A stretch of DNA of 64,000 nt from Candidatus Dormiibacterota bacterium (GTDB taxonomy: Bacteria; Chloroflexota; Dormibacteria; Aeolococcales; Aeolococcaceae). Below, one piece after another: positions 25,303 through 35,460 of the stretch. Both the position numbers and the translations under genes were made by a program. Within the stretch, counting starts at the first letter, position 1. The number at the start of each line of letters is the position of its first letter. Location: positions 1-64,000 of the forward strand of contig PMOL01000016.1 in the NCBI GenBank assembly GCA_003162415.1, in the 5' to 3' direction. The notes under the pieces are model-generated. The model did not search any database and was not told the origin of the DNA. It saw only the letters and a list, made by a program, of their open reading frames with translations.

Positions 25303-26594
25303 CGCCGAGGCGTCTGCCGGAAGGATTCCTCCTGGGGTGCGCCACCGCCGCGCACCAGGTGGAGGGCGGCATCGACAACGACTGGTCGAGGTGGGTCGCA
25401 GCGCATCCCGAGGCGGTGAACGGCGGTGGGGACGCGTCGATCGCCATCGATCAGTACCACCGTTATCGCGAGGATCTCGAGCAGCTCGGGTCGATGCATC
25501 ACAACGCGCATCGCTTCTCGGTCGAATGGGCTCGCATCGAGCCGGAGCGGGGGCGGTTCGACCGAGACGCGCTCGCGCATTACGAGGACGTGGCGCGCAC
25601 GTGCCGGCGAAACGGGATGGAGCCTGTCGTCACGCTGCAGCATTTCACCATTCCCGTCTGGCTCGCCGAGGCCGGTGGGTTCGCAGCTCCCGAAGCGCCG
25701 GTGCGCTTTGCGCGCTACGCCGCGGCATGCGCGGAAGCCCTCGGCGACACGGCTACCTGGTGGGTGACGGTGAACGAACCGACGGTCGTCGCGGTGCTCG
25801 GCCATCTCGAAGGCCAGTGGCCGCCCGGCGAACGCTCGCTGCGTCGAACTCTTGCAGCCCTGCGCGGTCTCTTGCGCATGCACGCCGCAGGAGCGCAGGC
25901 GCTCACGACAGTCGCCTCACATCACGGACGGCATGCGCAGGTGTCGATCGCGCACCACGAGCGTCGCCTTGTGCCTCGCGATGCGGCGTCACGAGTCGAT
26001 CGGACCCTTGCCCGGCTGCCCGATTACCTGTTCAACCGTTGGTTCCTGCGCAGCTGCGTCGCGGGGCGGATCCTGCCTCCGGTCGGTCATGGCGAGGCGG
26101 TACCCGGGCTTGCGGGATCGCTCACGTACCTCGGCTTGAATCACTACACCAGCGAAGCAGTCTCGCTCGATCTTCGCGCACCGGGAATGCTGTTCGCGCG
26201 GCACGAGGCGGTACCGGGGTTACCAGTGTCGAGTGCAGGCTGGGCCATCGATCCGCTTGCACTCCGCACGGCGCTGACCGTTCTGTCCCGTGAGGTCGGG
26301 CTCCCGATCCTGATCACCGAGAACGGCGTCGCCGATGATCACGACGAGTTGCGTCCCGCATATCTGCGCGATCATCTGCATGCCGTCGTCGAGGCGATCG
26401 AGTCGGGCGTCGACGTGCGCGGGTACCTGTACTGGACGGCCTGGGACAACTTCGAATGGGTGGAGGGGTACACCAAGCGTTTCGGTTTGATCGCTGTCGA
26501 TCGCCAAACACTCGAACGCCTCCCCAAGCCCAGCGCTGCGCTCTTCGCCGAGATCTGTAGAACGGGCGAACTGCCCGATGCGACGCCCGACTAG
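25299..26594 (+). CDS. Family 1 glycoside hydrolase (beta-glucosidase-like)
   Basis: 431 residues, typical for GH1. It opens with G-F-L-L-G-C-A-T-A-A-H-Q-V-E-G. The acid/base Glu160 is in T-V-N-E-P and the nucleophile Glu341 in I-T-E-N-G; H-R-F-S-V-E-W-A-R-I and the aglycone-side W-D-N-F-E-W-V-E-G-Y motif are also present. It retains the sugar anomeric configuration on beta-glucosides or related substrates and is cytoplasmic (no signal peptide). The GTG start at 25299 overlaps the stop of the TusA-like gene, and earlier in-frame starts would lie inside that gene. Confidence 0.92.
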   Translation: MTPRRLPEGFLLGCATAAHQVEGGIDNDWSRWVAAHPEAVNGGGDASIAIDQYHRYREDLEQLGSMHHNAHRFSVEWARIEPERGRFDRDALAHYEDVARTCRRNGMEPVVTLQHFTIPVWLAEAGGFAAPEAPVRFARYAAACAEALGDTATWWVTVNEPTVVAVLGHLEGQWPPGERSLRRTLAALRGLLRMHAAGAQALTTVASHHGRHAQVSIAHHERRLVPRDAASRVDRTLARLPDYLFNRWFLRSCVAGRILPPVGHGEAVPGLAGSLTYLGLNHYTSEAVSLDLRAPGMLFARHEAVPGLPVSSAGWAIDPLALRTALTVLSREVGLPILITENGVADDHDELRPAYLRDHLHAVVEAIESGVDVRGYLYWTAWDNFEWVEGYTKRFGLIAVDRQTLERLPKPSAALFAEICRTGELPDATPD

Positions 26595-26660
26595 GCCAAT
26601 CGCGGTATGGGGCTGGGCGGAGGCGCGCTCACGCGTGCCTCCGCACGCACATCGGTGGCA

Positions 26661-26825
26661 TCAGATGCAGTCGTTACGAGCCGCCCATGGATTGACCATG
26701 GCGGAGACGCGCTGCAAAACGGTGCGCTTCGAGCATTCGGACTCGCTGTAGTAGCAGCGTCGACGCTCAATGGAGCGTTGCAGCTCGACGGCCCGAGTCA
26801 GCTCGATGGTCACGAAACCAGACAT
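26661..26825 (-). CDS. Cys-containing microprotein downstream of the ArsR gene
   Basis: A product of 54 residues. It opens M-S-G-F-V-T-I-E-L-T and has C-Y-Y-S-E-S-E-C with Cys24 and Cys31, and a third Cys at position 53. A near-perfect AAAGGAGGT ribosome-binding site lies 6 nt before the ATG, much the best in this area, so it is probably translated. The gene begins 24 bp after the ArsR stop on the same strand and likely shares its promoter. I recognise no family; the Cys pair could bind a metal or form a disulfide, which is speculation. Confidence 0.6.
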   Translation of the reverse strand: MSGFVTIELTRAVELQRSIERRRCYYSESECSKRTVLQRVSAMVNPWAARNDCI

Positions 26826-26849
26826 CTCTTTACCTCCTTTTGATAGTTG

Positions 26850-27485
26850 TCAGTGGGTGCGGTGGGGGGGGCGCGGATATGCGAAGAACAGCACTTCGAT
26901 CGGCGCTGCTCCGCGCGGACGCTTCTTCGGGTTGCCGATGCGCTCGACGAACGGCTTGACGAGAGCGTTCATCTGCTCGTCCAGCTCGTGCAACTCTTCA
27001 ACCGTGACGTACAGCAGGAATTCGCTCGCTCCAGTGGCCTTCTGCCACTCGGTCGGAGTGTCCCGGCGCAGGGCGAGCCCCTCCTTCAAACGGTCCAGAT
27101 AGAACGAATGCAGAACGCGATTCAGCGCGGTCGCCGCCAGGCGGGTCTCCGGGTCTTCGCTGACATCGGAGAAGGACAAACCGGTGTGCACGAGGCGCCA
27201 CGGACGCTTACGTCCGGCGACGCCGGCAACCTCCTCGATGAATCCGTACTTGGCCAGCTGGCGGAGGTGGAACGAACACGTCGTCGGGCTCTCGCCGATC
27301 AACTCACCCGCCTGGGTCGCGGTCAGCGGGCCCTCGGTGCCGAGCACCTCGAGGAGCGCGATCCGCACCGGATGCGCCACGGCGCGCATGGCACGTGGAT
27401 CGGTCAACTTGCGCGGCTCGAGCTTGGGAAGCGTGGAGACGTCGGGAACCGTGGCGGCTACTGAGACATTCGTTTCGACATCCAT
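26850..27485 (-). CDS. ArsR-type winged-helix regulator
   Basis: 211 residues. The HTH lies at about 28-100: D-P-R-A-M-R-A-V-A-H-P-V-R-I-A-L-L-E-V-L, L-T-A-T-Q-A-G-E-L-I-G-E-S-P and T-C-S-F-H-L-R-Q-L-A-K-Y-G. The second half is helical and lacks the usual ArsR metal-site cysteines, as in the helix_turn_helix/PF12840 group. The ATG at 27485 is exactly 7 nt after a perfect TATAAT, so the mRNA is leaderless; longer frames upstream run through the thiC leader. A palindrome between its -35 and -10 suggests autoregulation. It is divergent from thiC and followed by a 54-residue gene. Confidence 0.85.
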   Translation of the reverse strand: MDVETNVSVAATVPDVSTLPKLEPRKLTDPRAMRAVAHPVRIALLEVLGTEGPLTATQAGELIGESPTTCSFHLRQLAKYGFIEEVAGVAGRKRPWRLVHTGLSFSDVSEDPETRLAATALNRVLHSFYLDRLKEGLALRRDTPTEWQKATGASEFLLYVTVEELHELDEQMNALVKPFVERIGNPKKRPRGAAPIEVLFFAYPRPPHRTH

Positions 27486-27492
27486 GTATCGA

Positions 27493-27521
27493 ATTATATC
27501 TCTCGAAAGATATCTCTGCAA
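27493..27521 (-). promoter_or_regulatory. ArsR promoter with embedded palindromic operator
   Basis: On the minus strand: -35 TTGCAG, 17-bp spacer, perfect -10 TATAAT (27493-27498), then 7 nt to the ATG. The 18-bp palindrome at 27496-27513 (ATATCT, 6-bp centre, AGATAT) fills the spacer and overlaps the -10, the classic place for an ArsR repressor. It is AT-rich against a GC-rich background. Confidence 0.65.
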
Positions 27522-27549
27522 CCCCCTGTCGCCGTCTCGTGACAGGGGG
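27522..27549. repeat. Perfect inverted repeat between the ArsR and thiC promoters
   Basis: CCCCCTGTC and GACAGGGGG (9 bp each, 10-nt spacer) lie upstream of both start points. As it ends 2 bp before the thiC -10 it could be an operator for thiC or a hairpin in a longer transcript. Confidence 0.45.
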
Positions 27550-27551
27550 CG

Positions 27552-27557
27552 TACCAT
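27552..27557 (+). promoter_or_regulatory. -10 element of thiC
   Basis: TACCAT fits TANNNT. A start 7-8 nt downstream falls at 27564-27565, the first base of the riboswitch P1 stem, which supports the assignment. Confidence 0.5.
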
Positions 27558-27564
27558 CGTTGGC

Positions 27565-29428
<1,864 letters not shown>

Positions 29429-29461
29429 CCAGGCGATGTAACCACATCATCGGGCGCTGGT

Positions 29462-29500
29462 TAGAGTGGTATGACCGTGCGCACGAGACCATCCACGTGA
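29462..29500 (+). promoter_or_regulatory. -10 and mini-ORF ahead of the C39-like gene
   Basis: TAGAGT (29462-29467) is followed by ATG at 29471 and an in-frame GTG at 29477, opening a mini-ORF of up to 9 codons. Its TGA (29498-29500) overlaps the GTG start of the next gene (29497). No Shine-Dalgarno precedes that GTG, so termination-reinitiation is plausible. Confidence 0.35.
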
Positions 29501-30297
29501 TCCGCCTTCGGCGGCCGGCCATCGCCGCGGTTGGTCTGTTGACGCTTGCTGCTGCCGTAGCGATTCCGCTCTGGACTCTCGCGGAAGGCAACAGCTCGCA
29601 TGCGGTCGCGCAGATAACGGGCGGCTCAACGCCCGCCGCGACGCCGACTCCGTCGGCTCCGACCGCCTCGCCGGCGAGCACGAACACCGGCGCCGTGTTC
29701 CTCCCCGGCCCGATCATCAAGCAGGACCTCGCCCTCGATTGCGAGTCGGCCGCCCTCCAGGTCGCGTTGGCCGTGCAGAACATTGACGTCCCCCAGGACC
29801 GGATCTACTCGAGCCTGCCCCAGGACCCACGATCGCCCCAGCTCGGCTCCAACGGCGAGCCGGTCCGCTGGGGGGATCCGTACAAGGCATTTGTGGGTGA
29901 CGTCAACGGCTACGAGCCGGACTTCACCGGCTACGGCGTGTACTACCCGCCGATCGTCGCCGCGGCCGAGCGATACGGAGCGACCGCGGATGGCCATCTG
30001 GGCTGGACGGTCACTGAGATCGAATCCGAGCTGCGCCTCGGCGACTCGGTTGTGGTCTGGCTGACGTCGGATTTCAAGGCGCACGCCCCGCGCTACTGGA
30101 CCGCATGGGACGGAGCCAGGATCCCCTGGGCGATCGGCGAGCATGCGGTGCCGGTGATCGGCTATGACCCGGTTCGCAGCACGATCACGTTTGTCGACGT
30201 GCTCTACGGGGTCGAGCGAACCATGACCACGCAGGCGTTCGCGGCGGCGTTGACCACCTTCGGCGGGATGGGAGTCGCGGTCTCCTCGGCACGCTGA
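29497..30297 (+). CDS. Exported C39-like cysteine peptidase
   Basis: The product has 266 residues. An N-terminal signal anchor (R-L-R-R then a helix to about residue 26) and a Pro/Thr/Ser linker precede a papain-like peptidase_C39_2 domain. Its Cys82 lies in L-D-C-E-S-A-A-L-Q, its His216 in A-I-G-E-H-A-V-P-V-I-G-Y-D, and Asp234 in F-V-D-V-L-Y-G. It resembles the surface C39 family proteins common in Gram-positive-type bacteria. It acts outside the membrane on unknown peptides. The start at GTG 29497 gives a normal signal segment. The gene follows thiC after 68 bp. Confidence 0.78.
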   Translation: MIRLRRPAIAAVGLLTLAAAVAIPLWTLAEGNSSHAVAQITGGSTPAATPTPSAPTASPASTNTGAVFLPGPIIKQDLALDCESAALQVALAVQNIDVPQDRIYSSLPQDPRSPQLGSNGEPVRWGDPYKAFVGDVNGYEPDFTGYGVYYPPIVAAAERYGATADGHLGWTVTEIESELRLGDSVVVWLTSDFKAHAPRYWTAWDGARIPWAIGEHAVPVIGYDPVRSTITFVDVLYGVERTMTTQAFAAALTTFGGMGVAVSSAR

Positions 30298-30298
30298 A

Positions 30299-30946
30299 TC
30301 ACGGGAGGGTTGGCGAGGGTTTGACAGTCACCGACGCATTGGCGACGTCGAAGGCGCACGAGAACGCCTCGGTTGTGGCGACGAAACGAATCGCCGACGT
30401 CGCCGACTTCGCGATGAACGTCGGGGTGTAGGTGTCATAGGCGCCCCATGCGGTGTCGCCCGCGTCGGGGGTCCGCCCCGTCGCCGGCGTGGTCGTCGAG
30501 CTGATCAGCGTCGAGTTCCAGTAGGTATCGATCTCGCTGTACGCGATGTTGCAGACGCCCTCCATCGACTCGTAGACATCGAATTGGTACAGCTTCCCGG
30601 GGACGGTCGGAACCGCCTGCGAAATCGACGCGCCGTAGCCGAGTGCCACGTACTGACCGGAGGCGGGAACGGCGCCGCACGAGGGCGACGCGACGAGTTT
30701 GACGGGGCCGCTGACCAACCAGCCCGCGAGCGTCGAGACGGTGCGCCGGCCCGTGATCCTCGGCGTGTCGAACCCGCCGTTGACCACAAGATTCTGACCG
30801 CCGGTGGTTGACGTGGGAGGCGTTGGAACAGGCGCCGGACAAACCAGGGCGGTGGGCGCGGGCGTCCGCGGGGCCGGAGCGGTCGCACAGGATGTCGCGG
30901 CGGCGGCGACCGCCAGCACGGCGACGGAGCGAAACCGCAGGTGCAC
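30299..30946 (-). CDS. Lipoprotein with a DUF642/galactose-binding-like domain
   Basis: About 215 residues. A signal peptide ends in a lipobox-like A-A-T-S-C, then a Pro/Thr linker leads to a domain opening N-L-V-V-N-G-G-F-D-T-P, followed by G-W-L-V-S-G-P-V and I-S-Q-A-V-P-T-V-P-G-K-L-Y-Q-F. This is the beta-sandwich pattern of carbohydrate-binding (DUF642-like) modules. The start is uncertain; GTG at 30946 gives a basic N-terminus before the signal helix, with ATG 31021 as a longer alternative. Function is inferred as binding to surface polysaccharide. It converges on the C39 gene one base apart. Confidence 0.65.
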   Translation of the reverse strand: MHLRFRSVAVLAVAAAATSCATAPAPRTPAPTALVCPAPVPTPPTSTTGGQNLVVNGGFDTPRITGRRTVSTLAGWLVSGPVKLVASPSCGAVPASGQYVALGYGASISQAVPTVPGKLYQFDVYESMEGVCNIAYSEIDTYWNSTLISSTTTPATGRTPDAGDTAWGAYDTYTPTFIAKSATSAIRFVATTEAFSCAFDVANASVTVKPSPTLP

Positions 30947-31172
30947 AGCGGACGTGATCGTACGCAGGCCAATCGTGATCGGCCTGGCCCGGATATCTCC
31001 CCCCGTAACCGGGGCAGGCATGAATGCCCGATCGACAGTTGCGAGCCGTTCTGGGGCTGTGCGCGGCGCACGATGATCTGAAGATTTCCAAGGCTCGGTT
31101 ATTACCGACAGGTGCGTTAGAGTCGTCGCAGCTACTCGCGCTTGTGCGCTCCGCCTAGTTGGAGGCCTTCAA

Positions 31173-32513
31173 TTGCCACCGTCCACCCGAAGGGAAGCGC
31201 CACCCGACCTCCTGGCCAGGGTGGAGGACGCGCAGGTGCGTCACATCGACCTCCAGTTCACCGATGTGGTCGGTGGGGTGAAGACAGTCACCATCCCGGC
31301 CTCGCAGCTGAGCGAGGCGATCGCCCACGGGACCTGGTTCGACGGCTCGTCGGTGGACTCCTCCGCGAGAACGGCCGAGTCCGACATGTACCTCGTCCCT
31401 GACCCTTCGACATTTCAGCTCCTGCCCTGGGCCGACGAGAGCACCGCGCGGCTGATCTGCTGGGCGACCACCCCGGACGGCGAGCCGTACCAGGGCGACC
31501 CTCGTGGGGTGCTCCGGCGTGCGGTTGAGGAAGCCGAACGCCTCGGCTTCGAATACCGGGTCGGGCCGGAGGTGGAGTTCTTCCTCCTGGAGCGGATCGC
31601 CGACGGAACGCTGGTGCCGACCCGCAACGATCGAAGCTCGTACTTCGACTTCTCGAGCGACGGCAACCGCGACCTGCGCCAGCGCATGGTGAGCGCGTTG
31701 ATGAGCCTGGGCATCGCCGTCAACACCTCCCATCACGAGATCGCCGGCGGGCAGCACGAGATCGACATCGACGCCGCTCATGCCCTCAAGGCAGCCGACG
31801 ACCTGATCACCTTCCGCTACGCGCTCAAGGCGGTTGCCGGGCAGTCGGGCGTGATCGCCACCTTCATGCCCAAGCCGTTCGACGGCAAGCCGGGCAGCGG
31901 CATGCACGTCCATCAGAGCCTCATCCGCCTGCGCGATTCGACCAACGCCTTCGCTGGTGACGACGCCTACGGGCTCAGCGAGGTCGCCCAGCATTTCATC
32001 GCCGGGCAGCTCCATCACGCCGCCGGCATCAGCGCCGTGCTCGCCCCGCTGGTCAACTCGTACAAGCGCCTGGTCCGCGGCTTCGAGGCTCCCATCTTCA
32101 TCTCCTGGGCGCGGACGAACCGGGGCGCGCTTATCCGGGTGCCACACGTCGGACGAGCCGAGGCCACCCGAGTCGAGCTGCGCAGCCCGGATCCATCCTG
32201 CAACCCGTATCTGGCGTTCGCGGTGATGCTCCGATGCGGCCTCGATGGCATCGAACGGCGCCTGCCGTTGCCGCCGCCGGTCGAGGAGTCGCTCTACGGT
32301 TTCGACGACGTCGAGCTTGAGCGGCGCAACGTCGGCGTCCTCCCGGACAATCTGAAGGACGCCATCGACGCGCTCGAGGCCGATGAGGTGGTCATCGACG
32401 CCCTCGGCGACCATCTCGCGGAGCGGTTCATCGCCGCGAAGCGCCTCGAATGGCAGGCCTACCGCGGGCAGGTGACACCCTGGGAGATCGATCAGTATCT
32501 CGAGCGCTGCTGA
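31173..32513 (+). CDS. Class I glutamine synthetase-like enzyme
   Basis: 446 residues. It has the type I signature blocks W-F-D-G-S-S, the P-E-V-E-F-F metal site, K-P-G-S-G-M-H-V-H-Q-S, N-S-Y-K-R-L and R-S-P-D-P-S-C-N-P-Y. It ends in the short helical tail typical of GSI-alpha enzymes and lacks a clear adenylylation loop. It could make glutamine or be a gamma-glutamylamine ligase, since GlnA-like paralogues often do. The TTG start is set by TGGAGG 7 nt upstream; a TAGAGT at 31118-31123 may be the -10. A PucR regulator follows 15 bp later, so this pair may handle a specific amine or purine-nitrogen source. Confidence 0.85.
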   Translation: MPPSTRREAPPDLLARVEDAQVRHIDLQFTDVVGGVKTVTIPASQLSEAIAHGTWFDGSSVDSSARTAESDMYLVPDPSTFQLLPWADESTARLICWATTPDGEPYQGDPRGVLRRAVEEAERLGFEYRVGPEVEFFLLERIADGTLVPTRNDRSSYFDFSSDGNRDLRQRMVSALMSLGIAVNTSHHEIAGGQHEIDIDAAHALKAADDLITFRYALKAVAGQSGVIATFMPKPFDGKPGSGMHVHQSLIRLRDSTNAFAGDDAYGLSEVAQHFIAGQLHHAAGISAVLAPLVNSYKRLVRGFEAPIFISWARTNRGALIRVPHVGRAEATRVELRSPDPSCNPYLAFAVMLRCGLDGIERRLPLPPPVEESLYGFDDVELERRNVGVLPDNLKDAIDALEADEVVIDALGDHLAERFIAAKRLEWQAYRGQVTPWEIDQYLERC

Positions 32514-32528
32514 TCGGATGCGTGCGGC

Positions 32529-34193
32529 ATGAGCTCGCCAACGATCACTGTCAAGGATGTCTGGCGGGGGGTCCTGCCCCCCGGCACCGACCTCCTCGGC
32601 GGAAGCGGCGGCCTCGAACGCCGGGTTGAGTGGGCGTGCGCGCTGCGCACCCGCCCGCCTGCGTTCGAGGCGGTGAAAGGCGGCGAGATCGCATTTGTGC
32701 CGGTCAAGAGCATCCGCCTTCTCGACGAACGCCTCGACCTGCCCCAGGTGATGGTCAGCTTCGCCGAGAAGGGGGGTGTCGCCGTGGCCGTGGTGGGCGA
32801 CGTGTCCGTCGAGAGCATCGCGGCGGCCGACCGCCTGATGATGCCGCTGCTCCGGCTGCCTGACGGGATCCACGCCACGGATGCGCATCACACCTGCGTT
32901 CGCTTCATCCTCGACCAGCGGGCCCTGCTGCACGAACGAGCCCAGGACCTGCAGCTCTCCCTGATGGGCCTCGCGCTCGGTGGCGCCGGTCCGGACAAGA
33001 TCATCGAGCGGCTCGCCGAGGTCACGGGCCTCGCCAGCGCGTGGCTCGATGAGGGCGGCGAAGTGCGCCACCTCACGGTCACCGACGCAGCTCTGCTCGC
33101 CGACGTCGGCGCCGGGGCGGACGCGCTGCGCCGGTGGGGGAGCACGATCGCCGCGGTTGGGGCCGACCCACCGGTCCGCGAGTTCACGGTCGGCCGCAAG
33201 GGTCTCGCGTCGCTGGTGAGCCCGGTCCCGATGCGCAACGGCGTGGGCGGGTTTGTCTGCGTCATCGGGGAGGAACAGCGCCTCGATCAGATCGCGCGCC
33301 TCGCCGTGGCCAGGGCGGCGTCGGCATGCGCGATCGAGTTCGACCGCGAACGCGCCGTGACCGAGACCCGGGACAAGCTCGAGGGTGAGTTCATCGCATC
33401 GCTGCTCACCGGCTCGTACTCGTCGGAGCGGGTGGCGCTCGAGCGGGCACGCCGGCTCGGCGCCGATCTCTCGCGGCAGGTCGCGGTGATCGCGCTGCGC
33501 GGCTCCGTGTCGACGGCGTCGTGGGAGCTGCGAGCGCTTCGTGCCGCCCAGAACGTGGTGGCCCGGCGCGAGGTGCGAGCCCTGGTCGCCGCCCACGAGG
33601 ATGCCGTCTGTGTGGTGGTGATGCCCGAGGCCGGCGGCGCCGTCGACGCCATGTACCGGTTCGCGGAGCTGGTACGCGGCGAGTGCGCCAGCGCCACCGG
33701 CGATGCGACCACCTCACTCGGCCTCGGCCGGACTCACGACGGCGCGGCGGGCGTGCGCCAATCCTTCCGGGAGGCGGAGCACGCGCTCGAGATGAGCCGT
33801 CGCCTGCTCGGTCCCGGGCGGCAGGCGAGCTTTGTCGATCTCGGCCTGCACCGTCTGCTCTTCGCGATGGCGCAGCACCCCGAGCTCAGCGACTACTACC
33901 GCGACACCGTGGGCGAGCTGGTCGCGTACGACGAGCGGTCGAGCGCGGAGCTCATGGCGACGCTCGACGCCTACTTCGAGGCCAACGGGTCACCGACCGA
34001 GACCGCTCAACGACTGAAGCTGCATCGCAACACCGTGCTCTATCGCCTGCGGCGCATCGAGGAGGTCGGTCGTCTGCGCCTCGACGACCCGACGACGCGC
34101 CTCAACCTGCATCTGTGCCTGCGGATTCGTGACGTGATCCAGGCGGGTGCCGCACGGGGCGCTCAGCCAGAGCCGGAGGGAGTCCCGGGATAG
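32529..34193 (+). CDS. PucR/CdaR-family transcriptional regulator
   Basis: It has 554 residues: an N-terminal PucR domain (W-R-G-V-L-P-P-G-T-D-L, G-G-E-I-A-F-V-P-V-K-S), a middle sensor-like region (about 120-280), a GGDEF-like fold (about 300-430) and a C-terminal HTH (S-P-T-E-T-A-Q-R-L-K-L-H-R-N-T-V-L-Y-R-L). PucR regulates purine catabolism in Bacillus, and related proteins sense various nitrogen compounds. Downstream location of the GlnA-like gene (gap 15 bp) argues for a shared operon and a regulatory link. Confidence 0.87.
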   Translation: MSSPTITVKDVWRGVLPPGTDLLGGSGGLERRVEWACALRTRPPAFEAVKGGEIAFVPVKSIRLLDERLDLPQVMVSFAEKGGVAVAVVGDVSVESIAAADRLMMPLLRLPDGIHATDAHHTCVRFILDQRALLHERAQDLQLSLMGLALGGAGPDKIIERLAEVTGLASAWLDEGGEVRHLTVTDAALLADVGAGADALRRWGSTIAAVGADPPVREFTVGRKGLASLVSPVPMRNGVGGFVCVIGEEQRLDQIARLAVARAASACAIEFDRERAVTETRDKLEGEFIASLLTGSYSSERVALERARRLGADLSRQVAVIALRGSVSTASWELRALRAAQNVVARREVRALVAAHEDAVCVVVMPEAGGAVDAMYRFAELVRGECASATGDATTSLGLGRTHDGAAGVRQSFREAEHALEMSRRLLGPGRQASFVDLGLHRLLFAMAQHPELSDYYRDTVGELVAYDERSSAELMATLDAYFEANGSPTETAQRLKLHRNTVLYRLRRIEEVGRLRLDDPTTRLNLHLCLRIRDVIQAGAARGAQPEPEGVPG

Positions 34194-34223
34194 CTGAGCG
34201 CCCTTGGTCGGCGGCGCGAACTG

Positions 34224-35342
34224 CTAGTGGAGCAACTCGAACGTGTTGGTCGCGTCGTCCACGAAGTACACACCGTTGCGGTTGGGTGTCACGACGAGTC
34301 CGAAGAGGGCGCCGCTGCCTGGCGGTGAGCCGCTCGTGTCGAGAAACTTGAATGCGACCTGCGCGCCGGCGGGCGTCGTCTCGACGATCCGTCCGTCGCC
34401 CGCGTTGACGGTGAGGATGTCCCCGTTCGGTGCGACGGTCAGGCCGAGTGGCGCGTTGAGCCAGCCGTTGCTGGTTACATCTGTGCCGGTGAGTGCTGTT
34501 CCCGCCCGCGTGAAGGCATTCGGAATGGCCGCGATGCGATTGTCGGCTGTGTCTGCGACGAACAGCGTCCCAGCAGCGTTCACGGCGTCACCGGTTGGTC
34601 CCACAACCAGGGCTGCGGGGTCCGTCCGCTCGGCGAAGCCCGAGCCGATCACGGTGCTCGACACCACCCAGGGATCGGCGCTCCCCGCGGTGTGAAGGAC
34701 GAGCCGCACGACGGTGCCGCGGTTGACCACCGCGCCGTTGCCGGCAACCGTGCCGTTGAGTACGTTGGTCACGAAGACGACCGAGTCAGCGCCGCGGTCG
34801 ACGGCGGTGAGGTCCCAAGGGCCGTTGATCCCGTACGCGTTGTTCAGCGTCTCGACAACGCGACCATCGCTGTCGAGGATGATCAGGCAGCCCGCCTTTG
34901 CAGTCGCGGAGGTGCCGTCGGAGGTGGGCAGCGACCCCACGATGACCCATCGGTGCTGCAGGATCCCGAGCGACGTGGTCAGCCCGACGCCGCCGGTGCA
35001 GATACCGCGGACGTCGTGATCGGTGATGTGTGCGAACACCGAGCGCCCGCCTTCAGGGGTCATCTGCACGATCGTCGTGCCGGTACCCTGGAAGTTCGAC
35101 GAGGCGTTGAAGTTGCTCACGAGCACGTCGCCGGCCACCAGCCGGCCCCAGTTCTCGTTGACCACCGCCATGCCGTACGGGTTGACGTCCCCGTTGTGCG
35201 GGACCGTCGACCCGAGCGTGGTGACGTGGGTCAGACCAGTGATGAACGGGCCGGACGCCGAAACGGCGACCGAGCCGAGCGCGATGCCGGAGGCTGGGAT
35301 GACGACCATCGCAAGCCGTCCCAGGAATTGACTTCCCCTCAC
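34224..35342 (-). CDS. Secreted NHL-like beta-propeller protein
   Basis: 372 residues with a signal peptide (first 29). The rest is a series of blades with G-L-T-V-A-P-N-G-D-I-L-T-V-N, L-F-V-A-D-T-A-D-N-R-I and G-D-V-L-V-S-N-F motifs, as in NHL/SMP-30-like propellers. No catalytic residues can be named. Start GTG at 35342 is supported by AGGAG 9 nt upstream. It probably has a binding role outside the cell. It converges on the PucR gene. Confidence 0.72.
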   Translation of the reverse strand: MRGSQFLGRLAMVVIPASGIALGSVAVSASGPFITGLTHVTTLGSTVPHNGDVNPYGMAVVNENWGRLVAGDVLVSNFNASSNFQGTGTTIVQMTPEGGRSVFAHITDHDVRGICTGGVGLTTSLGILQHRWVIVGSLPTSDGTSATAKAGCLIILDSDGRVVETLNNAYGINGPWDLTAVDRGADSVVFVTNVLNGTVAGNGAVVNRGTVVRLVLHTAGSADPWVVSSTVIGSGFAERTDPAALVVGPTGDAVNAAGTLFVADTADNRIAAIPNAFTRAGTALTGTDVTSNGWLNAPLGLTVAPNGDILTVNAGDGRIVETTPAGAQVAFKFLDTSGSPPGSGALFGLVVTPNRNGVYFVDDATNTFELLH

Positions 35343-35447
35343 TATGGGTTCTCCTAGGGCGCCGGACAGTCTTCCCCGACCGCCTCTGGCGGCGCCACAT
35401 AACGAGTACGGGGGACGGTTACGTCGAGCGCGGCGAGTTCGCCTTGC

Positions 35448-35453
35448 TAGACT
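35448..35453 (+). promoter_or_regulatory. -10 element of the ferredoxin gene
   Basis: TAGACT preceded by TTGC (extended -10) ends 7 nt before the ATG at 35461. The identical hexamer precedes the VOC (38047) and dxs (42867) genes 6 nt from their starts. Confidence 0.55.
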
Positions 35454-35460
35454 CGAGGCG

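Noticed and set aside
27522-27549. Inverted repeat as an intrinsic terminator
   Set aside because: It lies upstream of both divergent genes and has no U-tract, so a terminator role is unlikely; kept only as a repeat or possible operator.
31155-33596. Minus-strand frame of more than 800 codons across the GS and PucR genes
   Set aside because: It covers two well-identified plus-strand genes and has no recognisable motif or start signal. It is a codon-bias shadow.
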